Both the position numbers and the translations under genes were made by a program. A stretch of 37,456 nt of DNA from Gammaproteobacteria bacterium (GTDB taxonomy: Bacteria; Pseudomonadota; Gammaproteobacteria; SZUA-229), in contig JARFRD010000158.1 of the NCBI GenBank assembly GCA_029287435.1, positions 1 to 37,456 of the forward strand, given 5' to 3'. The notes under the pieces were generated by a model that was given only the letters and a program-made list of their open reading frames with translations, had not been told where the DNA came from and did no database searches. The first letter of the stretch is position 1; the number at the start of each line of letters is the position of its first letter. This document shows positions 1-9,090 of the stretch, in pieces.

Positions 1-59
1 TGCCGATCCCATACGTCGTTGGATATCACATCAAAATACTCATGTACTAACGTGTACAT
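1..59 (-). CDS. possible 5' end of a minus-strand gene running off the window
   Basis: An ATG on the minus strand at 57-59 opens a frame with no stop to the window edge (19 codons, starting MYTLVHEYFD). A weak GGA-containing ribosome site lies about 10 bases upstream. The peptide is too short to assign to a family and could be chance. The rest of the stretch before nadD (60-196) shows no gene or clear promoter. Confidence 0.2.
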   Translation of the reverse strand, partial: MYTLVHEYFDVISNDVWDR

Positions 60-196
60 TCCGTTTTTTCCGTGATATCCGCCTCGTCTGAAATCGGCAG
101 CTTACTTCCTATGCATTTTTACATCGCCCTGTCTGAGAAAACCATTCACAGCTCTCGTGATCAACTATCATTTTCCCCTATGAGTTTGTTATCGCG

Positions 197-814
197 ATGA
201 TTGGCATTCTCGGTGGAACCTTTGATCCCGTTCACTACGGCCATCTACGCCCGGCGTTAGAGGTAATGGAATCGCTTGCGCTGGAACAGATGCGTTTTAT
301 TCCCAACAGTATTCCGCCACACCGTGAACAACCCTGGCTGGATTCGCAGCAACGCCTGCAGTTGCTGCAACTCGCTATTGGCGATCAGCCCGGTTTTGAG
401 CTCGATCAGCGTGAGCTCGAACGCACGGGCCATTCCTACATGGTCGATACCCTGGCGTCGCTGCAGGATGATTTTCCGGGCGCTGGCTTGTGCCTGGTGC
501 TGGGGATGGATGCCTTTATGGGGCTGAAAGACTGGCATCAGTGGCAGCGCATACCCGGGTTGTGCCACCTGGTGGTAACGACGCGCCCGGGTGCGGTGCT
601 GGACCAGGCTTTTCTGCAGGATATACCGGCAGAGCTGGTAAATTCAGCGGATGAACTTGGGCTAAAAGCTCACGGTCGAATCCTGTTAAAATCGGTGACA
701 CAGCTTGATATATCAGCCAGCCAGATCAGGCAGGCACTGAAACAGGGCAGAAGTGCACGCTACTTAATGCCGGATGCCGTGTATGACAAATTACTCACGA
801 TGGTAAATGACTGA
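197..814 (+). CDS. nadD: nicotinate-nucleotide adenylyltransferase
   Basis: This enzyme transfers AMP from ATP to nicotinate mononucleotide, giving deamido-NAD in the cytoplasmic NAD synthesis pathway. The 205-residue length is normal for bacterial NadD. The N-terminus has the nucleotidyltransferase signature [11 protein letters not shown] (residues 6-16) and the C-terminal part has SASQIRQAL, the counterpart of the family ISSTxxR motif. The ATG at 197 puts the first beta strand (MIGILGG) directly at the start; no strong Shine-Dalgarno precedes it. It leads a tightly packed run with rsfS and rlmH (gaps of 2-3 bases), the usual gammaproteobacterial neighbourhood. Confidence 0.97.
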   Translation: MIGILGGTFDPVHYGHLRPALEVMESLALEQMRFIPNSIPPHREQPWLDSQQRLQLLQLAIGDQPGFELDQRELERTGHSYMVDTLASLQDDFPGAGLCLVLGMDAFMGLKDWHQWQRIPGLCHLVVTTRPGAVLDQAFLQDIPAELVNSADELGLKAHGRILLKSVTQLDISASQIRQALKQGRSARYLMPDAVYDKLLTMVND

Positions 815-816
815 AT

Positions 817-1164
817 ATGCAAACAGATGAACTCAGGAAACTGGTAAAGAGCGCGCTTGAGGATTTAAAAGCTGAAAACATCGTGGAGCTGGATGTGCGT
901 GATAAAACCGATGTCACGGATTACATCATTGTCGCCAGTGGTAACTCGAACAGGCACGTGAAGTCCATCGCCGGCAATGTGGCACATGACGCGAAAAAAG
1001 CAGGGCATCTACCCATGGGTGTTGAAGGCGAAGAAGAGGGCGAGTGGGTGCTGGTTGATCTGGGTGATGTGGTCGTGCATGTTATGCAGCCGCAGATTCG
1101 CGAGTTTTACGGACTGGAAAATCTCTGGCAGGTCGGGTTATCACGGCAACAGGAATCACTTTAA
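817..1164 (+). CDS. rsfS: ribosomal silencing factor RsfS
   Basis: RsfS binds ribosomal protein uL14 on the 50S subunit and blocks subunit joining when nutrients are short. The 115 residues match the family length. The conserved core is visible as [20 protein letters not shown] (about residues 31-50), followed by the region around [20 protein letters not shown], both characteristic of the Iojap/RsfS fold. The start is 2 bases after the nadD stop, so the two are probably translationally coupled. rlmH follows after 3 bases. Confidence 0.96.
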   Translation: MQTDELRKLVKSALEDLKAENIVELDVRDKTDVTDYIIVASGNSNRHVKSIAGNVAHDAKKAGHLPMGVEGEEEGEWVLVDLGDVVVHVMQPQIREFYGLENLWQVGLSRQQESL

Positions 1165-1167
1165 TCG

Positions 1168-1638
1168 GTGCATATTCATATCCTAGCCGTCGGGCAGAAA
1201 ATGCCCGGTTGGGTAACTCAGGCCTGTGATGAATTTTTGAAACGCATGCCGCGTGAACTTCAGTTAAAAACAACAGAAGTTGCGCTGATCAAGCGTGGCA
1301 AGAATTCAGATATCGAGCGTATCAAGCGTGATGAAGGCAGAAAATTACTCGATGCTGTGCCTGCAGGAGCCAGTATTGTCGTGCTCGATGTCGGCGGTAA
1401 AAAGCTTTCAACGCAAGCATTAGCAACAAAGCTCGATCAATGGATGGCACAGGGGCAGGATGTAGCCATCATTATCGGTGGGCCCGATGGACTTTCAGAC
1501 GAAGTCTTATCTGCGGCCAGGCAAAAAATTGCCTTGTCTGAGTTAACATTCCCACATCCCCTGGTTCGTGTCATTCTGGTTGAACAGCTCTACCGTGCCT
1601 GGACCATCATTAACAACCATCCGTACCATAGAAGCTGA
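1168..1638 (+). CDS. rlmH: 23S rRNA (pseudouridine1915-N3)-methyltransferase
   Basis: RlmH is a SPOUT-class methyltransferase that modifies pseudouridine 1915 in helix 69 of 23S rRNA, using S-adenosylmethionine. The length (156 residues) is that of E. coli RlmH. The knot region shows the expected IIIGGPDGLSDEV segment and the C-terminal motif LVEQLYRAWTIINNHPYHR, both diagnostic. Translation starts at a GTG (1168) immediately after rsfS; the following residues HIHILAVGQKMP match the usual N-terminus. maf follows after 3 bases. Confidence 0.97.
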   Translation: MHIHILAVGQKMPGWVTQACDEFLKRMPRELQLKTTEVALIKRGKNSDIERIKRDEGRKLLDAVPAGASIVVLDVGGKKLSTQALATKLDQWMAQGQDVAIIIGGPDGLSDEVLSAARQKIALSELTFPHPLVRVILVEQLYRAWTIINNHPYHRS

Positions 1639-1641
1639 ATC

Positions 1642-2247
1642 ATGCCGGCTCGATTGATATTGGCATCTGCATCACCGCGTCGAAAGGAATTACTTGACCA
1701 GATCGGCGTCGATTACGAGGTGTATCCGGTCGATATTGACGAAAACATGCGTCGCGATGAGGGCGTTGTCGAGTTTGTGCAAAGACTGGCAGCGGAGAAA
1801 GCCCGGGCAGCGTATCAACGTTTATCAGAAAGCAATGCCGAAATTACATGCCTCGGTGCCGATACCGTGGTCGAGATTGGCGGCGATGCGCTTGGAAAGC
1901 CTGAAAACACCACGCAAGCAGCGCAAATTTTAGCTAGACTTTCAGCAAAGAAACATAAAGTCCATACAGCTATCGCATTGAAAAACGACAGCTGTGAACT
2001 GACAGATATTAGTACCAGTACAGTTGAATTTGCCGCATTGACGCCACAGCAGATTGAATCGTATATCAGCACGGGTGAGCCAATGGATAAGGCAGGCGCA
2101 TATGCGATTCAGGGAATTGCCGGACAATTTGTGACCCGGCTCGATGGCAGTTATTCAGGCGTCATGGGATTGCCCCTGTACGAAACTGCAAAATTACTGT
2201 CGGACTGTGGCGTTTCCGTGGTTATTAAAAAATCAGTAGAAGAATAA
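1642..2247 (+). CDS. maf: Maf family nucleoside triphosphate pyrophosphatase (YhdE-like)
   Basis: Maf proteins hydrolyse dTTP/UTP or modified nucleotides to monophosphates and pyrophosphate, acting as house-cleaning enzymes; some overexpressed members block septation. The N-terminal signature LASASPRRKELL (residues 5-16) and the central GADTVV segment carry the phosphate-binding and metal residues. The stretch VDIDEN followed by FVQRLAAEKA resembles the YhdE (dTTP/UTP) branch more than YceF. The position directly before rng and yhdP is the same as yhdE-rng-yhdP in E. coli and supports that branch. The exact substrate is inferred. Confidence 0.93.
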   Translation: MPARLILASASPRRKELLDQIGVDYEVYPVDIDENMRRDEGVVEFVQRLAAEKARAAYQRLSESNAEITCLGADTVVEIGGDALGKPENTTQAAQILARLSAKKHKVHTAIALKNDSCELTDISTSTVEFAALTPQQIESYISTGEPMDKAGAYAIQGIAGQFVTRLDGSYSGVMGLPLYETAKLLSDCGVSVVIKKSVEE

Positions 2248-2252
2248 TTAAT

Positions 2253-3719
2253 ATGTCTATCAGCAAGGAAATTCTGATCAATATCACGCCACAGGAAACG
2301 CGTGTCGCAATTCTCGAAAATGGAATGGTTCACGAGATCTACATCGAACGCAGCCGTAGCAAGGGCCTGGTTGGAAATATCTACAAGGGCAATGTTGCGC
2401 GTGTGTTGCCAGGAATGGAAGCAGCTTTCATCGAGGTTGGACTTGAGCGTGCGGCCTTCCTGCATGTTTCAGATGTAGCCCAGGCAAGACAGTCGAGCAA
2501 TGGCAATGGCCTGCCGCATATTAGCCAGCTGTTACGTGAAGGTCAGGAACTGCTGGTACAGGTGATCAAGGATCCGATAGGTACGAAAGGCGCGCGCCTG
2601 ACAACCAATATTACGATACCTTCAAGGTACCTTGTGTTCATGCCGAACTCGGATAATGTCGGTGTCTCGTCTCGCATTGAAGATGAAAACGAGAGAGAGC
2701 GTCTACGAAACATGCTGATAGATCAGGCGCATCGTATCGAAGGTGCCGGTTATATCGTGCGCACAGCTGCTGAAGTAGCGACGCCCGAATCCATCGATAG
2801 TGATGTGCAGTACCTCAATCGATTGTGGGATGCTGTTAACACAAAATCAAAAGATATCGCTGCGGGTACGGTTGTGCATAAAGATCTGCCTTTATATCTA
2901 CGCGTGTTAAGGGATATGGTTGATGAAGATCTTGAGAAGATCAGGGTCGACTCACGCGAAACCTATGCCATCATGGGTGAGTTTGCCAGTACCTATGTGC
3001 CAGAAGTCGCCGATGTGATTGAGCATTATCCGGGCGAACGACCCATCTTTGACCTTCATGGTGTCGAAGACGAAATTCAGAAAGGTCTGGAACGCAAAGT
3101 ACATCTCAAGTCGGGCGGTTACCTCATCATCGATCAGACTGAAGCGATGACAACGATTGATGTCAATACGGGTGCATTTGTCGGTAACAGAAACCTGGAA
3201 GAAACAATTTTCAAAACCAATCTCGAGGCGGCCCAGGCTATAGCGAGACAGCTGCGTCTGCGTAATCTGGGTGGCATCGTGATCCTCGATTTCATTGATA
3301 TGGTTGAGGAGGAACACAAGCGACAGGTTATGCGCGCACTGGAAAAGGCCCTGGAGAAAGACCATGCGCGTACCCAGGTCTGTGATGTATCAGCACTGGG
3401 TCTTGTCGAAATGACGCGTAAAAGAACACGCGAAAGTCTGGAACATGTTCTATGCGGCGTGTGTCCAACCTGTGAAGGGCGTGGCACGATTAAATCGGCA
3501 GAAACTGTTTGCTATGAAATCTTCAGGGAAATACTGCGTGAAGCACGCCAGTTTGATGCAAAAGAATTGCTCGTGCTGGCCTCGCAGGATGTGGTGGATT
3601 TGCTTGTCGATGAAGAGTCAGGCAGCCTGGCGGAACTCGAAGATTTTATCGATATACCCATCAAGTTCCAGGTCGAGGCCATGTTTACCCAGGAACAGTA
3701 TGACGTCGTTATTATGTGA
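2253..3719 (+). CDS. rng: ribonuclease G
   Basis: RNase G is an endoribonuclease of the RNase E/G family that trims the 5' end of 16S rRNA and cleaves some mRNAs. The 488 residues match the short RNase G form, without the long RNase E scaffold tail. An S1-like RNA-binding domain occupies roughly residues 38-130. The catalytic acidic segments are visible as TTIDVNTGAFVG and GIVILDFIDM, and a zinc-link-like CGVCPTCEGRG follows near residue 402. The gene begins 5 bases after maf. Length and synteny with yhdP favour RNase G over RNase E. Confidence 0.97.
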   Translation: MSISKEILINITPQETRVAILENGMVHEIYIERSRSKGLVGNIYKGNVARVLPGMEAAFIEVGLERAAFLHVSDVAQARQSSNGNGLPHISQLLREGQELLVQVIKDPIGTKGARLTTNITIPSRYLVFMPNSDNVGVSSRIEDENERERLRNMLIDQAHRIEGAGYIVRTAAEVATPESIDSDVQYLNRLWDAVNTKSKDIAAGTVVHKDLPLYLRVLRDMVDEDLEKIRVDSRETYAIMGEFASTYVPEVADVIEHYPGERPIFDLHGVEDEIQKGLERKVHLKSGGYLIIDQTEAMTTIDVNTGAFVGNRNLEETIFKTNLEAAQAIARQLRLRNLGGIVILDFIDMVEEEHKRQVMRALEKALEKDHARTQVCDVSALGLVEMTRKRTRESLEHVLCGVCPTCEGRGTIKSAETVCYEIFREILREARQFDAKELLVLASQDVVDLLVDEESGSLAELEDFIDIPIKFQVEAMFTQEQYDVVIM

Positions 3720-3762
3720 TGCACGTCATAGCTTATCGTCAGCAGTATATTAGAATCCATTA

Positions 3763-6700
3763 ATGGGCTTAATTAGAAAAACTCGCATCTGCCTGGTTAC
3801 AACCCTGGCAGTTCTGCTGATTTTGTTGGCAGTCGCATTCACCTTGTTGCGAGCATTCCTCCCACATGCGACGGGTTACCTTGCTGATATCGAGCAGGGT
3901 ATTAGCTTGCAAACCGGCTTTCCCGTTACCATCGGCTCCCTGGATGCCGATATGTACTATTTCACACCCCGTCTCAAGCTACTGGATGTGACGGTGTATG
4001 AAGATGATGGTATGGCTACCTTGCTTCAACTGGATGAAGTCAATGTCTCTCTGGCATTCATCGACTCGATTCGTCTGATGATGCCGATGGTGGGCAGTGT
4101 CAGTCTGCACGGTGCCGAGATTGAAATAGAAAGGCATCCCGAGGGTAGGTGGGTCGTGCAAGGGCGTGCATTCCAGCAAGGCGAATCATCCAAAGCATCA
4201 GCTGAGCTCATCGACCTGTTTCTGGTGGCTGATCTGTCACTCGTTGATAGTCGTATAGAGTGGCGAGATTTTACCGGTCGCAGCAGGGACATGGCGTTCG
4301 AAGGCGTTACCCTGATACACGAGAACGTATTTGGAACGCATTACCTGGAAGCCAACATGAGGCTGCCGCCTCAATACGGTGACACCCTGAGGGTGGTTGC
4401 CGAAATTGAAGGTAATGTACAGGATCTTGCCAATATCGAAGCGTTTATCCACATCAATGGTCAGTCACTTGATCTGCAAAGCTGGGTAGAGAGTACCAGG
4501 GCCAGGGATTATATCGGTGGTAAAGGGCGTGTAGATACTGAGCTCTGGTTTCACATCCATAAACAAAAACTGACGCGGATATCGGGTACGCTGTCAGCTG
4601 ATGACCTTGTACTGAATAAAGCCAATGATGCTTCCACAACGTGGTCCTTGAAGCATGTCGATGTGTCGCTATTCTGGCGTGAATTAAATGAAGGTTGGCG
4701 TCTTGATCTGCGTGATCTTGCGCTCGACTTTACAGACAGTTACTGGCGTGAGACGAGTGATGTTATTGTCGCTACGCATGAAGCTGACTGGATGGTACTT
4801 GCGAGTTATCTCAAACCGGCTGATTTGTTACCTGCGCTGGATATATTGCCCGATGATATTCAGATCGAAGAGGCTGCAAAGTATCGTGAATATGCGATTG
4901 ATGGGGAACTAACCAATCTTGATCTGGTGTTCACCAGGGGAGATGAGCCGGATGTTGATCTGAATGCCGCATTTGATGATTTGCAATTTTCCATACCCGG
5001 CAAAGATATATTCGTCAGTGGTCTTGATGGAGAAGTCAGTGTCGATGGAACGCATACCGAGCTGGAACTCGTCAGTAATTACTCCCAGATAGATATAGCC
5101 AGACTGTTTCGTTGGCCGATCCAGCTAACCCGGCTGGAAGGTAAGGTCATAATCGATGTGGCAGATGAAGTTGTGCGTATAAACTCGGACAGGCTCGAAG
5201 CCAGTAATGATGACCTGACCTCGGTCTCGCGCCTGTCCGTGGAGATGACAGAAGGTGGTGCACCATTTCTTGATATTCAAACCGCTTATGCGAATGGTGT
5301 GGCTGTAAATGCATACCGGTATATTCCATCGGGTATCCTGTCCGATGGTCTCGTCGGCTGGCTTGATGCTGCTTTCATCGATGGCTATGTGCCTTCAGGA
5401 GGCTTCCTGTTCAGAGGTTATGCCAATGAATTTCCATTCAAGGATAACCAGGGGGTAATGCAGGCGCTGTTTGATGTTCGCCAGGGACAACTGCATTTTC
5501 TGGATGGATGGCCTGATGTGAATAATATGACTGCTAGCGTGCATTTTCATAATGAATCTTTGAGCGTTGAGGAAGGACTCAGTGTTGAAGATCACGGTGG
5601 AGAAGCCATAGTAACAGCCTCGATACCTGATTTAAAAAATGCATTATTGACGGTTAATGGTGATGTCAGAGCGCCTGCAGAAGAGCTGCAACGCTATGTC
5701 TGGGACAGTGGGCTGAAAAAAATTATCGGCAAGCCGGTTGAGCACTTCCAGGCCAGTGGCGATACACGCGTCAAGTTCAAACTTGATGTGCCACTTGGGC
5801 AAAGAAGAGAGCGTGAAGGCGGAGACATTGAAGCCAGTGGTTCCTTGAGGTTTGCGGATAATGAAATGTATTTCCCGCTCATGGACTACCAGCTAACGGA
5901 TCTGACGGGCAAGCTTGATTTCACCACGCACAATCTGTTTGGCATAGGTATTACTGGTGCGTTTGAAGGGCAGCCTCTCAATATTGATGTCAGTACTATC
6001 GAAGCTGGAGATGATTCAGAAACGTTGGTCCATGTTTCAGGTGACTGGCGAGTTAACTCATTACTCAAGTCTTTTGAGTGGAGTGATGCGAGGTTTCTTG
6101 AAGGTACGGCACACTGGAAAGCGAATGTGCATGTACCACATAAGGTGACCGATCACGCAGTCATGTTTGATATCTCGTCCGACCTGGTGGGTGTCAAAGT
6201 TGACTACTCGGATGAAATTCAAAAAGTTGCATCAACGCCGCTTGCTTTTAAGGGTAACCTGAAAATACTTGGTGATGCCCGGAGCATCAACGTAACTGCC
6301 GGTGAGGCCATTGATCTCTCTGTTAATAGCGATGAAGACAATTTCTGGATATTCAAGGTTAAATCCCCTGTCATCAAGGGAAGCGGTAGAGTGCATGCCG
6401 AGTTTGATGCAGATACCACTATCGACCTGAATCTCGATCATTTAAGCCTGTCTGCTTTCGTCAAGGGCGACGGGTCGAATGCAAAACACATGCAGATAAA
6501 AGCCGCAAATGTACCGTCGATCAAGCTTAAAACGAAATCGCTTGTCTGGTATGACTGGCAGTTTGACAATGTCACGGTATCGAGCGATCAGCATTCGAGA
6601 GGGATGATCATCAACGAGATCAGGATCGATGATCCCTATGTGCAGGTTACTGGAAAGGGAAGCTGGCTGCGGCGCTCGTGGCGACTGGATGAGGAGACAA

Positions 6701-7356
6701 CATTCAACTTCGAGTTAAGCAGTGATCACATGGGAGAGATGCTGTCGAAACTCGGTTATTCGCGTTACGTTGATCAAAGCACAATGAAAGCAACGCTAAA
6801 CTGGCGGTGGCCTGGCGAACCCTATGCATTTAACTGGGAACGACTGACGGGCAATTCCAGCATCGAACTTGGTAAAGGCGTGTTAACCGATATCGAGCCC
6901 GGGGCTGGTGGTCGCTTCCTCGGCTTGTTTAATGTCCTGCACTTGCCAAAACGACTGAGCCTGGATTTTGAGGATGTTTACAAAGAGGGATTTGTGTTTG
7001 ATGCAATCAGTGGCAGTTATGTGTTTGGTGATGGGGATGCAATAACGCAGGATACAGAGATATCCGCTTCTGCAGCAAACCTGACCATGATGGGGCGAAT
7101 TGGTGTGGCAGACCAGGACTATGAGCTTGTGGCGATAGTGCGCCCGCAATCAACAGTCGCCACATTTGCCAGCGGCACGCTCCTTGGTGGGCCGACTATT
7201 GGTGTAGGCCTGGTGGTCTTGCAAAAAATAATTGGTATAGACCTGCTCGGCAAGGATGTATACTCAATCGAAGGCCCATGGGAGAATCCTGTGGTCAAGC
7301 AGATTTCAAGTTCAACTGCACAAGGTTTACCCGAAGAAGATGAAGATTTTGAGTAA
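3763..7356 (+). CDS. yhdP: YhdP family AsmA-like envelope protein
   Basis: This very large protein (1197 residues) has one N-terminal membrane anchor (about residues 8-30) and a long periplasmic part rich in beta strands. It belongs to the AsmA-like family (DUF3971/AsmA_2). In E. coli YhdP is one of the redundant bridge proteins with TamB and YdbH that move phospholipids from inner to outer membrane. The C-terminal region around GRFLGLFNVLHLPKRLSLDF and the closing VLQKIIGIDLLGKDVYSIEGPW are typical of YhdP. It follows rng after 43 bases, as in E. coli. The lipid-transport role is taken from the family. Confidence 0.93.
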   Translation: MGLIRKTRICLVTTLAVLLILLAVAFTLLRAFLPHATGYLADIEQGISLQTGFPVTIGSLDADMYYFTPRLKLLDVTVYEDDGMATLLQLDEVNVSLAFIDSIRLMMPMVGSVSLHGAEIEIERHPEGRWVVQGRAFQQGESSKASAELIDLFLVADLSLVDSRIEWRDFTGRSRDMAFEGVTLIHENVFGTHYLEANMRLPPQYGDTLRVVAEIEGNVQDLANIEAFIHINGQSLDLQSWVESTRARDYIGGKGRVDTELWFHIHKQKLTRISGTLSADDLVLNKANDASTTWSLKHVDVSLFWRELNEGWRLDLRDLALDFTDSYWRETSDVIVATHEADWMVLASYLKPADLLPALDILPDDIQIEEAAKYREYAIDGELTNLDLVFTRGDEPDVDLNAAFDDLQFSIPGKDIFVSGLDGEVSVDGTHTELELVSNYSQIDIARLFRWPIQLTRLEGKVIIDVADEVVRINSDRLEASNDDLTSVSRLSVEMTEGGAPFLDIQTAYANGVAVNAYRYIPSGILSDGLVGWLDAAFIDGYVPSGGFLFRGYANEFPFKDNQGVMQALFDVRQGQLHFLDGWPDVNNMTASVHFHNESLSVEEGLSVEDHGGEAIVTASIPDLKNALLTVNGDVRAPAEELQRYVWDSGLKKIIGKPVEHFQASGDTRVKFKLDVPLGQRREREGGDIEASGSLRFADNEMYFPLMDYQLTDLTGKLDFTTHNLFGIGITGAFEGQPLNIDVSTIEAGDDSETLVHVSGDWRVNSLLKSFEWSDARFLEGTAHWKANVHVPHKVTDHAVMFDISSDLVGVKVDYSDEIQKVASTPLAFKGNLKILGDARSINVTAGEAIDLSVNSDEDNFWIFKVKSPVIKGSGRVHAEFDADTTIDLNLDHLSLSAFVKGDGSNAKHMQIKAANVPSIKLKTKSLVWYDWQFDNVTVSSDQHSRGMIINEIRIDDPYVQVTGKGSWLRRSWRLDEETTFNFELSSDHMGEMLSKLGYSRYVDQSTMKATLNWRWPGEPYAFNWERLTGNSSIELGKGVLTDIEPGAGGRFLGLFNVLHLPKRLSLDFEDVYKEGFVFDAISGSYVFGDGDAITQDTEISASAANLTMMGRIGVADQDYELVAIVRPQSTVATFASGTLLGGPTIGVGLVVLQKIIGIDLLGKDVYSIEGPWENPVVKQISSSTAQGLPEEDEDFE

Positions 7357-7723
7357 ATTAATACTTGTACGTTTGCTGTTAATGTTGTGCATTTCCTTTG
7401 CCGTTATGAAACCGTATCAGGTAACTGCAGCACCGGCAGCTTTCGAGTTACATGCCGGACAATGGGAGGCTGTCAGAACAGCAAACCAGTTGCTTGATAT
7501 CGGGGAGCTACGACTAATAGTTAATGAATGGTCCATGGAACAGGAAGGCTATATTGAATTACAATACCCGGGAGGGGAAGAAGGTGAATTATGGGTGCAT
7601 CAGTTAATGGATCGACTGGTCGCTTTAGGTATACCTTCTGCCAGCCTTGTTTCAGTTCCCGGTAGCGGAACCGGTGATGTGATTCGCATACAGATCGTAA
7701 AATCAGGAGATTATTTCAGGTGA
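7340..7723 (+). CDS. small exported protein of unknown function between yhdP and the nitrilase gene
   Basis: A 127-residue protein with a probable cleavable signal peptide (basic MKILSK, hydrophobic core, cleavage near VTAAPA). The mature part is acidic, with no cysteine pair or motif I recognise. The segments GELRLIVNEW and GDVIRIQIVKSG read as beta strands. I place the start at the ATG at 7340, which overlaps the yhdP end by 17 bases; the frame is open further upstream, but that adds 28 residues lying inside yhdP and hides the signal peptide. Its end overlaps the next start (GTGA). Coupling with yhdP suggests an envelope role; this is inference. Confidence 0.72.
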   Translation: MKILSKLILVRLLLMLCISFAVMKPYQVTAAPAAFELHAGQWEAVRTANQLLDIGELRLIVNEWSMEQEGYIELQYPGGEEGELWVHQLMDRLVALGIPSASLVSVPGSGTGDVIRIQIVKSGDYFR

Positions 7724-8550
7724 GTATTGTTGCTGCCATTCAAATGGCATCCGGCCCTAACGTTAAGGCAAATCTTTCCGAGGCCGAAAAATTGATTAAA
7801 ACAGCAGTTCAACAAGATGCTGAACTCGTTGTGCTGCCGGAAAATTTTTCGATCATGGGAATGACGGAGACTGACAAGGTCGCTATTGCTGAAAAACCTG
7901 GTGATGGTGAAATTCAGAAATTCCTTTCCGAGCAGGCCGCCAAACATGATGTCTGGATTGTTGGTGGGACGGTGCCCATAGAATCTGATATCGCTGGAAA
8001 AGTATTCAGCGCGTGCCTGCTTTATGACAACAAAGGTGAAGTTGTTGCCCGTTATGACAAGATACATCTTTTCGATGTAACACTCGAGGCCAATAACGAA
8101 AGCTACACAGAATCTGAGACAATCGACGCTGGTGATGAAGTTGTCGTTGTCGATACGCCATTCGGCAAGCTGGGGCTGGCTATCTGTTACGATTTGCGTT
8201 TTCCGGAATTATTCAGAGCCATGGCAGATGTTGGCATGGAAATATGCGTGCTGCCTTCAGCCTTTACCAGCGCGACCGGCAGGGCACACTGGGAGCCGCT
8301 GTTAAGAGCGCGCGCTATTGAAAATTTATCTTATATGGTTGCGCCAGACCAGGGTGGTTACCATGTCAATGGCAGGGAAACACACGGCGATAGCATGATA
8401 ATCGATCCCTGGGGTGTTGTTCTTAATCGACTACCTCATGGTACCGGTGTCGTCGTATCCAAAATCGATCTGGATATGTTGAAGAAAACCAGGAAGAACT
8501 TCCCGGCACTTGAGCATCGTCGCCTTGACTGCAAGATTTCTTATTCTTGA
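7720..8550 (+). CDS. carbon-nitrogen hydrolase (nitrilase superfamily, Nit-type amidase)
   Basis: A cytoplasmic amidase of the nitrilase superfamily, most like the Nit1/YbeM branch whose better-known members hydrolyse deaminated glutathione. The catalytic triad is complete: Glu41 in VVLPENFS, Lys114 in RYDKIHLFDV and Cys156 in GLAICYDLRFPEL. The length of 276 residues is normal. The start is a GTG at 7720 overlapping the previous stop. A nitrilase gene after yhdP is conserved in several gammaproteobacteria, but there tldD normally follows; here the next gene is convergent darP. The substrate is inferred from similarity only. Confidence 0.92.
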   Translation: MSIVAAIQMASGPNVKANLSEAEKLIKTAVQQDAELVVLPENFSIMGMTETDKVAIAEKPGDGEIQKFLSEQAAKHDVWIVGGTVPIESDIAGKVFSACLLYDNKGEVVARYDKIHLFDVTLEANNESYTESETIDAGDEVVVVDTPFGKLGLAICYDLRFPELFRAMADVGMEICVLPSAFTSATGRAHWEPLLRARAIENLSYMVAPDQGGYHVNGRETHGDSMIIDPWGVVLNRLPHGTGVVVSKIDLDMLKKTRKNFPALEHRRLDCKISYS

Positions 8551-8574
8551 TCGAGAGATGATGCGCGCCTGGGT

Positions 8575-9090
8575 TCACGCATCCTGTGATTCCAGGTCTC
8601 TGAGGTATTTGAACAGTTTTCTCGCGGAGCCTGGTGGTTTGTTTTCCCTTGCTTCCTTGTCGGCCTGTCGTACCAGGTTGTGGATATGCTGACGGTCTAG
8701 TTGTGGATGTGCATCGATAATTTCACCAAGTACGACCTTGTCGTTTTCTAATAGACGGTCACGCCATCTTTCGATTCTCTTGAACTGTGCAGTGTTGGTA
8801 TCATTTTTATGCAGCACCTTGTTGAGTTGCGTAGCGATGTCTTCACTATCGCATGTGCGTATGATTTTCCCGATGTACTGACGTTGTCGTTTCAGTGCGC
8901 TATGGGATTTTAGTTTACGTGCCTCAAGTATGGCGAGCTCGAGTTCTTCCGGTAACGAAATACTTGCAAGCTCGTCGGCTTTCAGCTTGATCAGTTGTTC
9001 GCCAATTTTTTGCAGCGCGTCACAGTCACGTTTCTTCTGTGATTTGCTTATCCATTCTTCCTTGGCGCTATCGTCATTAATAGTCATCAT
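8575..9090 (-). CDS. darP: dual-action ribosomal maturation protein DarP (YjgA, DUF615)
   Basis: DarP (YjgA) associates with late 50S precursors and helps peptidyl-transferase centre maturation. The residues EWISKSQKKRDCDALQKIGE and the end NKPPGSARKLFKYLRDLE line up with E. coli YjgA, including its WVSKSEIKRD and NKPPKSARQIFQYLREL segments. The frame is open 18 bases further upstream, but ATG 9090 (or the adjacent ATG 9087) gives the normal length and overlaps the end of the DUF3108 gene. It is the last gene of the purM-purN-DUF3108-darP run and converges on the nitrilase gene, with 24 bases between them. Confidence 0.93.
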   Translation of the reverse strand: MMTINDDSAKEEWISKSQKKRDCDALQKIGEQLIKLKADELASISLPEELELAILEARKLKSHSALKRQRQYIGKIIRTCDSEDIATQLNKVLHKNDTNTAQFKRIERWRDRLLENDKVVLGEIIDAHPQLDRQHIHNLVRQADKEARENKPPGSARKLFKYLRDLESQDA

